From positions 83,142-146,793 of the forward strand of contig CAJTTH010000001.1 of NCBI GenBank assembly GCA_910579125.1: 63,652 nt of DNA, written 5' to 3'. The notes under the pieces are model-generated. The model had not been told where the DNA came from, made no database searches, and saw only the letters and a program-made list of their open reading frames with translations. Made by a program: the position numbers and the translations under genes. Position 1 is the stretch's first letter. Each line of letters opens with the position of its first letter. The stretch comes from an uncultured Oscillospiraceae bacterium (GTDB taxonomy: Bacteria; Bacillota; Clostridia; Oscillospirales; Ruminococcaceae). Positions 23,432 through 31,828 of this stretch are shown here, in pieces.

Positions 23432-25987
23432 TTAATTTAAAATATCAACTATACCGCCGCCGGACAGTGCGTAGATATTACCGCCGTGCTTGAATGCGAG
23501 CGTAAAGCCCGTTCTGTCGTCAAACAGCTCCTTTACGGGATATTCCTCGCCGCTGTCGGACATCACCGCGTAGCCCGACATAACCGAAACGCCGTCAAAA
23601 TACCTGTACGCCGCGCCGAACCGCACCCCGTCCATTATCACGGTATTTATCCCCGCGAACTCCAGCGTGTTCAGCAGCTCCGCGTCCATGGGCTTTGTGA
23701 GTGTGTTGACAAGGCTTGCCGCGCCGTTTTCGAGCTTGTAATGCGACAGCGTCATGGTATTCGCCGCCTTGCCGCATATCAGCGCGTCATCGCCGTAAAC
23801 GGCTCCGTCAACGCTTTTCAGCACCGCCGTTTTCGGCTTCTTCGGGTCGGAGCAGTCCATGGTGAGGAATGTGCCGCTCTCGCCGTTCACCAACAGAAGG
23901 CTGCCGTCAAAGCGCATTGAGGTAACGGGCTGCGCTAAATTTGTAAGCTGCGCGGCGGTCTCGCCGTTTTCATCTCGGATATTGATAACGCCGTTTTCGT
24001 ATGTGGCGCAGCCGTTACCGAAGAACGCCGCCGCCTTGATAACGTCCGTCGGAACGGCGTTTATCTCCTCGCCGACCGATATAAGCAAGCCGCCCTCGGC
24101 GCGGTTTCCGTCCTTGTCGGCAATGACGCTCGTGCCGCTCATTATGTAACGTCCGTCCGCGCTTGCGCTTACGGGGTCTCCTATCGCCGCGCGGGAGCTT
24201 TTCACCGAACCGTCCGCCGTTGAATAAGCGGCGCTCACTGCATAGGAATAGCCCCTCGTGCCGCTGAGAATAACGCTTTGCGGCGGCATCGTCTTTTTCT
24301 CCGTGCCGAGCTTCGGAAGATAAACGTCCTCGTCTGCTATGCCGAACGTCCGCGAGAACTTCGGCGTGTAAACCGAGCCTATCAGTATATCGCCGCCGCT
24401 GCGGTCAAAGTCGGTCATAAAGCCGTCCTGAGATACCGTGTACAGCGCCGTACCGCCCGAAATCTTCATAAAGCCGCACTCCGCGCCGCCCGTAAACACG
24501 GCAATAAGCGCGCCGTTATCCTCGAATGCGTTCACGATCTGCGTGCCGTCGGGCGGCAGTATATCGCTAAGCTCCGTAAGTGTGCCGCTATTAAACGCCT
24601 TTGCCTCGACCGCTTCCATGGTTACCGTGTACACGTTGTCGCCCTCGGCGAACGTTCCGAAGCCGTCCGCCCGAACAAGAAGATCGCCGAATATCTTATT
24701 ATAATCGTAAACTCCCTCGCGTGCGTTTTCGCCGCCCGTTATGCTGTCGTTGTAGGCGTAGTATATCTCGCTGAACACGGCGGTGCTGTCTTCGGCGAAA
24801 TCAACGCCCTTTATTTCGGCTTTTGCGGTCACCTCGGGAATAAACCGCACGCCTGCCGCCGCGCCGAAAACCACGACCGCGCCCACCGCCGCCGCAATCA
24901 GCGCGCCTTTGTGGTAAGGGTGTTCGTTTGGTATCGACACCACAAACGGCGATTGTCCGGCGGTTTTAACGGGGCGTTCTGCCCGCTCATCGTCCTGTTC
25001 GGGCTCATCGTCGGACTGCTCGTCCTCGGCTCTTGCTGCCTCGTATGCCGCGCGAGCCTCCATTTGTGCCTTTTCCGCCGCCGCTTTTGCCGCCTCGGCG
25101 CGTCTTTCCTCCGCTTCCTCCTCGGCAAGCCGCTCAAGATTTTTCTTCAGCATTTCCTGATCTATCTGGATTATCGCCGTCGTCTCTCCGTTGTACGGCT
25201 GATTTACCACTTCGATCTCCTCGGTGAACACGGGGTTCTCTTCGGTGTAGTCCTCCGTGACCTCGTCATACTCCTCGTCGGGTTCGTACTCCTGTTCCGT
25301 TTCCTCCGCTTCGTCAAAGCCGCCCTCCGCGAGAAATTCTTCCGTGTTTCCCGATATCGGCGTAAATTCGGCGGCGGGTTCTCCGTCATACTCCCGATCT
25401 TGTTCCTCTTCCGTCGGAACGGTCTCTGCGGCGGACGCAGCGGGTTCTTCGGCGGCGCTCTCCGTTTCCGCTGAATATTCCCGAGGAGCTTCTTCCGCGT
25501 TCTCCTCGTGAACCTCCGCGGCGGTGAGTTCGCCGATATTGTCAAGCTCGTCCATGACCTCCTCAAACGTCGGCTCGGAGTAATCCTCATCTTCCTCGTC
25601 GCCGTTCAGCGCCATTTCGGACTTCTCCAGACGCAATGTGAGTGTTCGCTCCCATATCTGGCGCGCCGTATACAGTATGCGGCTGTAATCGTCCGAGGTA
25701 AGCTCGGAGTTCTCCAGCGTGAGAATAAGCCCCTGCAAATTCATCGCGGGATTGTTCCTTATCTTATCTATAACCTGCTGCGGAGCCTCGCAGCCCTCCA
25801 ACAGGTACAGAAAATCCGCGCTGCCTATGCCCAGCCCTCTCAGACGCGTAAGAAAAGTGAATGCGTCAAGCTCGGGCGGCGCAGCGTTTTCCTCGTCGTC
25901 GATAAGCAGACCGATAACATTCTGCGGCACTATATCCTCGGGCACTACGCGCCGACGCATTATTTCCCGCATTTCCCCAACTGTCAT
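23432..25987 (-). CDS. Single-pass membrane protein with acidic cytoplasmic part and propeller-like exterior
   Basis: An 851-residue protein. Residues 1-130 are helical; 130-260 are extremely acidic (Glu/Asp-rich, disordered); 277-320 is a charged Ala/Glu coiled coil; one membrane helix spans 361-381. The last 470 residues are outside and show repeated beta-strand blocks like those of secreted 'C-terminal beta-propeller' proteins (Beta_propel family). It follows a sigma-factor-like gene by 41 bases. In clostridia such a layout often means the membrane protein holds or senses for the sigma factor. That link is inferred, and the propeller is a judgement from repeat texture, not a match I could compute. 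Confidence 0.72.
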   Translation of the reverse strand: MTVGEMREIMRRRVVPEDIVPQNVIGLLIDDEENAAPPELDAFTFLTRLRGLGIGSADFLYLLEGCEAPQQVIDKIRNNPAMNLQGLILTLENSELTSDDYSRILYTARQIWERTLTLRLEKSEMALNGDEEDEDYSEPTFEEVMDELDNIGELTAAEVHEENAEEAPREYSAETESAAEEPAASAAETVPTEEEQDREYDGEPAAEFTPISGNTEEFLAEGGFDEAEETEQEYEPDEEYDEVTEDYTEENPVFTEEIEVVNQPYNGETTAIIQIDQEMLKKNLERLAEEEAEERRAEAAKAAAEKAQMEARAAYEAARAEDEQSDDEPEQDDERAERPVKTAGQSPFVVSIPNEHPYHKGALIAAAVGAVVVFGAAAGVRFIPEVTAKAEIKGVDFAEDSTAVFSEIYYAYNDSITGGENAREGVYDYNKIFGDLLVRADGFGTFAEGDNVYTVTMEAVEAKAFNSGTLTELSDILPPDGTQIVNAFEDNGALIAVFTGGAECGFMKISGGTALYTVSQDGFMTDFDRSGGDILIGSVYTPKFSRTFGIADEDVYLPKLGTEKKTMPPQSVILSGTRGYSYAVSAAYSTADGSVKSSRAAIGDPVSASADGRYIMSGTSVIADKDGNRAEGGLLISVGEEINAVPTDVIKAAAFFGNGCATYENGVINIRDENGETAAQLTNLAQPVTSMRFDGSLLLVNGESGTFLTMDCSDPKKPKTAVLKSVDGAVYGDDALICGKAANTMTLSHYKLENGAASLVNTLTKPMDAELLNTLEFAGINTVIMDGVRFGAAYRYFDGVSVMSGYAVMSDSGEEYPVKELFDDRTGFTLAFKHGGNIYALSGGGIVDILN

Positions 25988-26028
25988 TTTGTCACCCCGT
26001 TATTTTTACAAGTATTATAGCGTTTGTG

Positions 26029-26496
26029 TTAATCCAATTCCAATATTTCGAACGACCTGTTGAGCCGTTTTTTTACGCTGCCTTTCATCAGACCCGAGAA
26101 AGCCGCGATGTCTTCGATCGGGAACTTTCCCGCAATATACATCACGGCGCATATTCTGTCGACACCCTCCAGCTCGAACAATCTGCGCTTTATGTCGGGC
26201 TGCTCGTCGTCGAGATACTCCTCGCCGCCGTATTCCTTTAACCTCATCTTTATGCGCGCGTACAGCGTTTTCATCATAAACACGCGGAACGCCGCCTCGC
26301 TGTGCAGCTTATTTATTGAATTGAAGCCGTCGCGGATAGTGCCCGTGACCGCCTCTATAGCGTCCATGTCGTTCTCAAGCGAATAGAACGCCGTATAGTA
26401 CATCTCGCGCGAAATGGTCTCGTACAGCCGCGAGAACGCTTTGGCGTCGCCGTTTGCCGCCATGGCGGTGAGCTCCTTGTATTCCTTTTTGTCCAT
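26029..26496 (-). CDS. Sigma-70-like (ECF-type) factor
   Basis: A 155-residue protein with the layout of a short ECF sigma factor: region 2-like LTAMAANGDAKAFSRLYE, then a core-binding helix, and a region 4-like helix-turn-helix FPIEDIAAFSGLMKGSVKKRLNRSFEIL. Region 2 motifs are degenerate (the usual DAEDxxQ is replaced by DAIEAVTG), so promoter recognition may be altered. It leads the two-gene unit with the propeller-like membrane protein, which could be its anti-sigma partner. Stretch 26497-26572 shows no gene. Confidence 0.72.
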   Translation of the reverse strand: MDKKEYKELTAMAANGDAKAFSRLYETISREMYYTAFYSLENDMDAIEAVTGTIRDGFNSINKLHSEAAFRVFMMKTLYARIKMRLKEYGGEEYLDDEQPDIKRRLFELEGVDRICAVMYIAGKFPIEDIAAFSGLMKGSVKKRLNRSFEILELD

Positions 26497-26572
26497 ATTT
26501 CACTATCCCCCAGTTCGGCGTTTGTTGTTAAGATTTATCCGAAAATATTTTATAATGTGTTCTCGTGGGCGC

Positions 26573-28345
26573 TTATTCCTTGACCTCCGCGATCTTAATG
26601 CCCAGCTCCGCGAGCTGCTCCTCCGATATGAACGATGGCGCTTCGCTCATCGGCTCGGACGCGTTCTGCACTTTCGGGAACGCAACCACGTCGCGCAGAC
26701 TGTCACAGCCGCACATCAGCATTGCAAGTCTGTCGAGACCGATACCCGCTCCGCCGTGAGGTGGCGCGGCATATTTGTACGCGTCCACTAGGAAGCCGAA
26801 TTTCGCGTTGATCTCCTCGTCGGTCATACCCAGCATTTCAAACATCTTTTGCTGCAATTCGGGATCGTTTATGCGTATCGAACCCGACAGCAGCTCCACG
26901 CCGTTCAGCACGAGGTCGTAGCACTTCGCGCGGACTTTCGACTTTTCGTTATCCAGATATTGAATATGTTCGTCGAGCGGCATGGTGAACGGGTGGTGCA
27001 TTGCGAGCCACTCTCCGCTCTCCTCGTCGTACTCGAAGAACGGGAACTCGGTTATCCACACGAAATTCCAGCCCTCGGGGATAATGCCGAGCTGCTTCGC
27101 GGCCTTGATTCTCAACGCGCCCAGCGTCGGCAGCGTTATCTTATCCTTATCCGCGACGATAAGCGCCACGTCGCCCTTTTCGCAGCCGAGCGCCGCGAGT
27201 ATCTTTTCGAGTTCGCCCTCTTTCATAAACTTGCCGAACGAGCAGGTCGGCGCATCATCGACCCAGCGCACGTAAGCCAAGCCCTTTGCGCCGATGCCCT
27301 TGACGTACTCGACAAGCTTGTCTATCTCTTTTCTTGTGAGCGTACCCGCCGCATTCTTTGCGGTTATGCCGCGAACCGAGCCGCCGTTTTCCAGTGCTCC
27401 CTTGAACACGACAAAATCCGTGTCCCGAACGACCTCGGAGATGTCCGTAATCTCCATTCCGAAACGTGTGTCGGGTTTGTCCGAACCGAAGCGGCGCATT
27501 GCCTCGTCATAAGTAAGTCTCGGCAGCGGAACGGTGATGTCAACATCCAGAACCTCTTTATAAAGGCGGTTGACGAAGCCCTCCAAACACTCAATAATGT
27601 CATCGGTGTCCACAAACGACATCTCAAGGTCTATCTGCGTGAATTCGGGCTGGCGGTCTGCGCGCAGGTCCTCGTCTCGGAAGCAGCGCGCCAACTGAAT
27701 GTATTTGTCAAATCCCGAGATCATAAGGAGCTGCTTGTACATCTGCGGCGACTGCGGCAGCGCGTAAAACTTGCCGTTGTGGATACGCGACGGTACGATA
27801 TAGTCGCGCGCTCCCTCGGGAGTGGACTTTATCATCATCGGCGTTTCGATCTCTATAAAGCCGTTTTCGTAGAAGTACTCGCGCGCGCATTTCGCGATAT
27901 TGTGGCGCATTATCAGATTATTCTGAAGCGGCTGACGGCGCAGATCGAGATAGCGGTACTTCAAACGCAACTCCTCGTTGGTCTTGGAATTGGAAACTAT
28001 CTCAAAGGGCGGTGTTTCGGCTTTCGAGAGTATGCGCAGCTCGCTTACAAGAATTTCCAGCCCGCCCGTCTTGATGTCATTGTTGACGCTCTCACGCGCT
28101 CTTACCGCGCCCCTTACCATAAGCACGTCCTCGCTGCGGACGGTCTTTGCCTTATCGAAAACCGATTTCTCGGTGGTCTCGTCGAACACGAGCTGAACTA
28201 TTCCGCTGCGGTCGCGCAGGTCGATAAAGATGATACCGCCCTTGTCGCGCACTCTTTGTGTAAATCCTCCGACGGTGACCTCGCTCATTTCAAGCGTTAC
28301 CTCGCCGCAATAGCAGCTCCTTTTCATGCCTTTCATATTATCCAT
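26573..28345 (-). CDS. aspS: Aspartyl-tRNA synthetase
   Basis: Class II synthetase charging tRNA-Asp. About 590 residues in the bacterial form: N-terminal OB-fold anticodon domain (VRDKGGIIFIDLRDRSGIVQ), motif 2 in ARCFRDEDLRADRQPEFTQID, the GAD insertion domain (about 280-410, with TFGALRIKAAKQLG-like text), and motif 3 GIGLDRLAMLMCG. The start at 28345 has an AGAGAGG site 9 bases upstream; a possible start 10 codons earlier has none. Whether it is discriminating or also charges tRNA-Asn cannot be decided here. Confidence 0.96.
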   Translation of the reverse strand: MDNMKGMKRSCYCGEVTLEMSEVTVGGFTQRVRDKGGIIFIDLRDRSGIVQLVFDETTEKSVFDKAKTVRSEDVLMVRGAVRARESVNNDIKTGGLEILVSELRILSKAETPPFEIVSNSKTNEELRLKYRYLDLRRQPLQNNLIMRHNIAKCAREYFYENGFIEIETPMMIKSTPEGARDYIVPSRIHNGKFYALPQSPQMYKQLLMISGFDKYIQLARCFRDEDLRADRQPEFTQIDLEMSFVDTDDIIECLEGFVNRLYKEVLDVDITVPLPRLTYDEAMRRFGSDKPDTRFGMEITDISEVVRDTDFVVFKGALENGGSVRGITAKNAAGTLTRKEIDKLVEYVKGIGAKGLAYVRWVDDAPTCSFGKFMKEGELEKILAALGCEKGDVALIVADKDKITLPTLGALRIKAAKQLGIIPEGWNFVWITEFPFFEYDEESGEWLAMHHPFTMPLDEHIQYLDNEKSKVRAKCYDLVLNGVELLSGSIRINDPELQQKMFEMLGMTDEEINAKFGFLVDAYKYAAPPHGGAGIGLDRLAMLMCGCDSLRDVVAFPKVQNASEPMSEAPSFISEEQLAELGIKIAEVKE

Positions 28346-28384
28346 AACGATATACCTCTCTGTAATAAATTGCATATATAGTTT

Positions 28385-28413
28385 ATTATAACATCAATTC
28401 GTGAATTTTTCAA
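28385..28413 (-). promoter_or_regulatory. Promoter of aspS
   Basis: TTGAAA (28408-28413) and TATAAT (28385-28390), 17 bases apart on the minus strand. The leader is about 30 bases, too short for a T-box. The rest of the 28414-28698 gap holds no intact gene; on the minus strand one frame near 28475-28595 reads like a leftover membrane anchor (IVAAISAVAVIKKRKQ). Confidence 0.75.
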
Positions 28414-28698
28414 GGGGATTGTGTAAATTTTTGGGGGATTTAAGGCGAAAAAGCTCCCCCTGCGTTTAAGTGCGGAAAACAGGAAAATATTGAAAGAGTT
28501 GCTTTCTCTTCTTAATAACTGCAACAGCGCTTATCGCAGCGACTATCGGCAGAGCCGACACTGCTGATACTGACGTTTTTCCCTTATTTCAGCACCAACT
28601 CGACCAACAAAAAAGCAGACCAACGGCATTCTCGCTTAAATTGCATATTCTGTTGATCAGGGTTTTGTGAGGTGTTGTTTTAAGCAATACCAAAAAAT

Positions 28699-28727
28699 GT
28701 ATATTTTCCCCGTAATCGGCAAAACTA
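28699..28727 (+). promoter_or_regulatory. Sigma-F-like sporulation promoter of the spoIIQ-like gene
   Basis: GTATA at 28699-28703 and GGCAAAACTA at 28718-28727 fit the Bacillus sigma-F consensus (GYWTA and GGNRANANTW) at every defined position, with a 14-base spacer against the usual 15. No vegetative promoter is seen here. In Bacillus spoIIQ is a sigma-F gene. The start codon is about 50 bases downstream. Confidence 0.6.
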
Positions 28728-28786
28728 CCGATATAGCCCAAACCAACGGGTGATCCATAACAAATGATGGAAAGGAATAAAGCTTT

Positions 28787-29512
28787 ATGAAAAACAGGAA
28801 AAAAGAAGGTCAAAGCGGAAAAGCTCTGGCGATCGCTTCGGTGATCGGCGTGGCGGCGGTCGCGGCAACGGTATTTGCGGCTTATCGGTCAACCGTAAAC
28901 AGGCTGATCCCGACCGGCACCTCGGGCGGCGAAAGCACGTGGGTGTTCTCAAGCAGCAGCTCGGATGTTCCCGTGCATAACAACGTTTCGGGAGTGCCTA
29001 TTGAGAGCAGCAAGCCCTCGGACAAGCCGAAAAGCTCCTCGTCAAGCGGCGCAAGCGAGCCTGCCGAAGAGGTCAACAAGCCCGTCAAGTCGGTTGAGAT
29101 CGGCAACATTATCCCCGTTACGGGAGAGGTCTCTCACCCGTTCAGCGGCGGCGAGCTGGTGAAGTCCGAGACGCTCGGCGTGTGGAAAACGCATGACGGC
29201 TGCGATATTCTCTGCGATCTCGGAACTGACGTAAGGTCTATGTCCGAGGGAACGGTAAAGGAGATCAAGGACGATCCGCTGTGGGGCGTGTACGTTATCG
29301 TCGAGCAAAGCAACGGGCTTGAGGTTCACTATTGCGGTCTCGCAAAGGAGCTGAATGTCAAGGCGGGGCAGCAGGTAAACCAGGGCGAGATAATCGGCAA
29401 AACGGGCGAGACCAATCAGTGCGAGATATTGCAGCAGCCGCACCTCCACCTCGGAGTTAAGAGCGGCAGCGAATGGGTCGATCCTATTTCGGTCGTTGAT
29501 AAGGTAATTTAA
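28787..29512 (+). CDS. spoIIQ: SpoIIQ-like M23 family peptidase
   Basis: A 241-residue protein with one N-terminal membrane helix (about 13-33), a Ser/Pro-rich stalk (45-95) and a C-terminal LytM/M23 domain. The zinc motif is complete: THDGCD (HxGxD) and PHLHLGV (HxH), unlike Bacillus SpoIIQ, which has lost one ligand but like clostridial SpoIIQ. In sporulation SpoIIQ sits in the forespore membrane and binds SpoIIIAH across the gap during engulfment. The upstream sigma-F-like promoter supports this. An ordinary cell-wall M23 hydrolase is the alternative. AAAGGA lies about 10 bases before the start. Confidence 0.75.
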   Translation: MKNRKKEGQSGKALAIASVIGVAAVAATVFAAYRSTVNRLIPTGTSGGESTWVFSSSSSDVPVHNNVSGVPIESSKPSDKPKSSSSSGASEPAEEVNKPVKSVEIGNIIPVTGEVSHPFSGGELVKSETLGVWKTHDGCDILCDLGTDVRSMSEGTVKEIKDDPLWGVYVIVEQSNGLEVHYCGLAKELNVKAGQQVNQGEIIGKTGETNQCEILQQPHLHLGVKSGSEWVDPISVVDKVI

Positions 29513-29522
29513 AAGAAGCTCG

Positions 29523-29544
29523 GGCTGTCGTTTTTTCGGCAGCC
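29523..29544 (+). terminator. Hairpin after the spoIIQ-like gene
   Basis: An 8-base-pair stem (29523-29530 with 29537-29544, one G-T pair) around a T6 loop, 10 bases after the stop. No T-run follows it, so its strength as a terminator is doubtful. Confidence 0.35.
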
Positions 29545-29607
29545 GTTACATATATTCGGGGATTTGCTCTTTTCCGTAAATTACCACGTCATTTTTTAAA
29601 AAAACAT

Positions 29608-29636
29608 TTGACAAATCAACGGAAATATGTGATAAT
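29608..29636 (+). promoter_or_regulatory. Promoter of the GH25 lysozyme gene
   Basis: TTGACA (29608-29613) and GATAAT (29631-29636) with a 17-base spacer. Leader about 90 bases to ATG 29734, which has an AAGGAG site. Confidence 0.75.
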
Positions 29637-29733
29637 ATATATGGAACATAATTTGTTTTGACATAAACGAATTCGGGCTGCGCGCTCTTTCGCTGCGTAG
29701 GAAAGCTGCGCGTCTGCTTAACAAGGAGAAAAA

Positions 29734-31188
29734 ATGAAGTTGTTGAAAAGAATTGCCGGAACGTTTCTGGCGGCGGTGATCGCGCTGGGCTGCACTTCGG
29801 CTTACGCGAGCACTGCCGATATCTCAGGTTCGTCAAGCTCGTCAAGCACGGCTGCTTCGGCAGATGTCCGTCCGGGAACCTCCCGCGACGGCTACATACG
29901 CTGGACGGGCAGTGCCGTGCCGTTGTCAGGCAGAAAGTACTACATAGACAGAACCGTCAAGCTGTCGAAAAAAAGCAAGGTGGTATTTCCCGCGGGGAGC
30001 ACTCTGGAGCTGCGCAGCGGCGCGGACTTGCAGATATTTGTCGGAAGCTCGCTGCAAATACGCGGAGACCTTGTGATACAAGAGGGCGCCAGGATGACCG
30101 TTTCGGGAACGCTCGTGACGGCAGTCGGCAGTTCGCTTGAAAACTGCGGGAAATTTACGTCGACAAAAAGCTCCTCGGTGAAAATATCCTCCGCGTTTAC
30201 TTCAAAGGAGAACGCGGAAACGGTATTCGGCGGAGAGGTGCTGATCTATCAGGCGGGCGTTCTGCGCGGCGAGGGCGGCATGACGTTCGCGGCAAGCTCG
30301 GACGTTACGGTAACGGGCAGCGTGAACGTTTCCGCGGGAGGACGGCTTTTCGCAAAGGGAAAGCTTGCTGTTACGTTAAACGGCAGGATAGTGCAGTCGG
30401 GCGATCTGTGCTTGTATTCGAGACTGGTGAACAGCGGCATGGTAACGCTGAATTACGGTTCGAGGTACTTTAAGTCGGATTCCGCCGTGCTCGCCGTTAC
30501 CAAAAGCGGACGAATAACCGACAACCGCGCCGCGCCTCCCGCCGAAACGGTGAGACCCTTGCCCGAGCCGCTCCCCGAGGGAAAAACACTGCGGGGGATC
30601 GACGTTTCAAGCTGGCAGGAGACGATCGACTGGAAACGCGTTAAGGGCGCGGGCGTGGACTTCGCGATGCTGCGCTCCTCGTTCTATGTGAAAAAGGACA
30701 AGACGTTTGACTACAATATCGTCGAGGCGCAAAAGGCGGGTGTTTTGGTGGGAGTTTACCATTACTGCTACGCCGAATCCGTTGCCGAGGCACGCGAGGA
30801 GGCGCGGTATTTTATGAGCGTTATCGAGCCTTATGAAATCGATTTTCCGGTAGTGCTGGACTTTGAGGATCCCGAACTGGAGCATCTCGGTAAAAGCAAG
30901 CTCACCTCGATAGCGAAAGCGTTCATGGACGAGCTTAAAAACGCGGGTTATTACACCATGCTGTACGCCAACAAGCATTGGCTGGAGAATATGCTTGACA
31001 TGAGCAGACTTTCGGAATACGACGTTTGGCTAGCGGAATGGCATACTGCGCCGACTTGGAGCGGAAATTTCGGAATGTGGCAGTTTTCGAGCGAGGGCAG
31101 AGTATCCGGAATACGCGGCGACGTAGACCTGAATATCTGCTACCGCGATTACTATAAGGCAATAATAGACGGAAATTATAAACGCTGA
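29734..31188 (+). CDS. Secreted GH25 lysozyme with N-terminal beta-rich repeat domain
   Basis: Exported muramidase. Residues 1-26 are a signal peptide (AxA-type cleavage near YAS). Residues 40-270 are rich in short Val/Gly/Ser strands (for example GSTLELRSGADLQIFVGSS) that look like a right-handed beta-helix and may bind cell wall or glycan. Residues 288-480 are the GH25 domain: RGIDVSSWQ with the first catalytic Asp, then VVLDFEDPE with the Asp/Glu pair, LAEWHT and FGMWQFSSEG, ending in the DVDLN signature. 484 residues in all. It probably remodels peptidoglycan. It stands alone between its promoter and a strong terminator. Confidence 0.9.
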   Translation: MKLLKRIAGTFLAAVIALGCTSAYASTADISGSSSSSSTAASADVRPGTSRDGYIRWTGSAVPLSGRKYYIDRTVKLSKKSKVVFPAGSTLELRSGADLQIFVGSSLQIRGDLVIQEGARMTVSGTLVTAVGSSLENCGKFTSTKSSSVKISSAFTSKENAETVFGGEVLIYQAGVLRGEGGMTFAASSDVTVTGSVNVSAGGRLFAKGKLAVTLNGRIVQSGDLCLYSRLVNSGMVTLNYGSRYFKSDSAVLAVTKSGRITDNRAAPPAETVRPLPEPLPEGKTLRGIDVSSWQETIDWKRVKGAGVDFAMLRSSFYVKKDKTFDYNIVEAQKAGVLVGVYHYCYAESVAEAREEARYFMSVIEPYEIDFPVVLDFEDPELEHLGKSKLTSIAKAFMDELKNAGYYTMLYANKHWLENMLDMSRLSEYDVWLAEWHTAPTWSGNFGMWQFSSEGRVSGIRGDVDLNICYRDYYKAIIDGNYKR

Positions 31189-31196
31189 TAACGGGC

Positions 31197-31234
31197 AAGC
31201 GCCTGCCGGAATTTTTTCGGCAGGCGCTTTTTTA
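31197..31234 (+). terminator. Terminator of the GH25 gene
   Basis: A perfect 12-base-pair stem (31197-31208 with 31218-31229), 9-base loop, then TTTTT. It cleanly ends the lysozyme transcript before the MarR promoter. Confidence 0.92.
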
Positions 31235-31274
31235 TATTTACATGACTTTTCATCTGTTTTTCACAAAACGGGTA

Positions 31275-31303
31275 TTGACAAATTATTGAAATTGCTGTAT
31301 AAT
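31275..31303 (+). promoter_or_regulatory. Promoter of the MarR-exporter operon
   Basis: Perfect TTGACA (31275-31280) and TATAAT (31298-31303), 17-base spacer. Downstream, CAAGTT (31317-31322) and AACT-CTTG (31336-31343) form an imperfect inverted repeat that might be the MarR operator. Confidence 0.85.
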
Positions 31304-31354
31304 GTAGCATATCCAACAAGTTATTTTGTATTGACAACTCTTGAGGAGGGTCTT

Positions 31355-31828
31355 ATGGATAATTGCGGAATAGGGGTTCGGCTGAGAATGCTGAACAATG
31401 CGGTTCGGCGTTATATCGACCGTTACGCCGACGGGAAAAAAGCGCTGGACAGCCTGTCCTGTTCAAACGGCTGGATAATCGGATATGTATGCGAGATGAA
31501 AGAACGCGGCAGGAACATTTATCAGCGCGATCTGGAGAACAATTTCGGGATAACGCGTTCGACCGCCTCGAAAGTACTGGGGCTTATGGAGAAGAAAGGG
31601 CTGATAGAGCGTCTGAGCGTCAGCCATGACGCGCGTCTGAAAATGATCGTTCCGACAGAAAAGTCTGTCGAGATAGGACGGTTCATTAAGGAGGATAACG
31701 AAAAAATGGAGCGGCTGCTGAAAAAAGGCTTTTCTCCGCAGGAGCTTGAACAGCTCTACGGTTATTTAGAAAGAATACAAAATAATCTTGAAACGGCAGA
31801 AAAGGACATAAGGAGGGAGAAGATATAA
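31355..31828 (+). CDS. MarR-family regulator of the ABC exporter
   Basis: A 157-residue winged-helix protein: recognition-helix region YQRDLENNFGITRSTASKVLGLMEKKGLIER, wing with DARLKMIVPT, and flanking dimer helices. GAGGAGG before ATG 31355 sets the start; the frame extends 23 codons upstream without support. The stop overlaps the first exporter gene by one base (TAATG), so regulator and pump form one operon, the usual layout for a drug-sensing repressor of its own pump. Confidence 0.9.
   Translation: MDNCGIGVRLRMLNNAVRRYIDRYADGKKALDSLSCSNGWIIGYVCEMKERGRNIYQRDLENNFGITRSTASKVLGLMEKKGLIERLSVSHDARLKMIVPTEKSVEIGRFIKEDNEKMERLLKKGFSPQELEQLYGYLERIQNNLETAEKDIRREKI

Noticed and set aside
24278..25474. 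A plus-strand frame of 398 codons opposite the propeller-like gene
   Set aside because: Arg/Leu/Phe-rich mirror of the acidic region on the other strand; no ribosome site.
26849..28381. A plus-strand frame of 510 codons opposite aspS
   Set aside because: Antisense shadow of a well-supported synthetase gene; no promoter, start signal or protein-like motif.
28346..28384. T-box before aspS
   Set aside because: The promoter lies only about 40 bases before the start, leaving no room for the fold.
28589..28813. A 74-codon minus-strand frame upstream of the spoIIQ-like gene
   Set aside because: It overlaps the sigma-F-like promoter and the start of the real gene, has no ribosome site and looks like chance coding.
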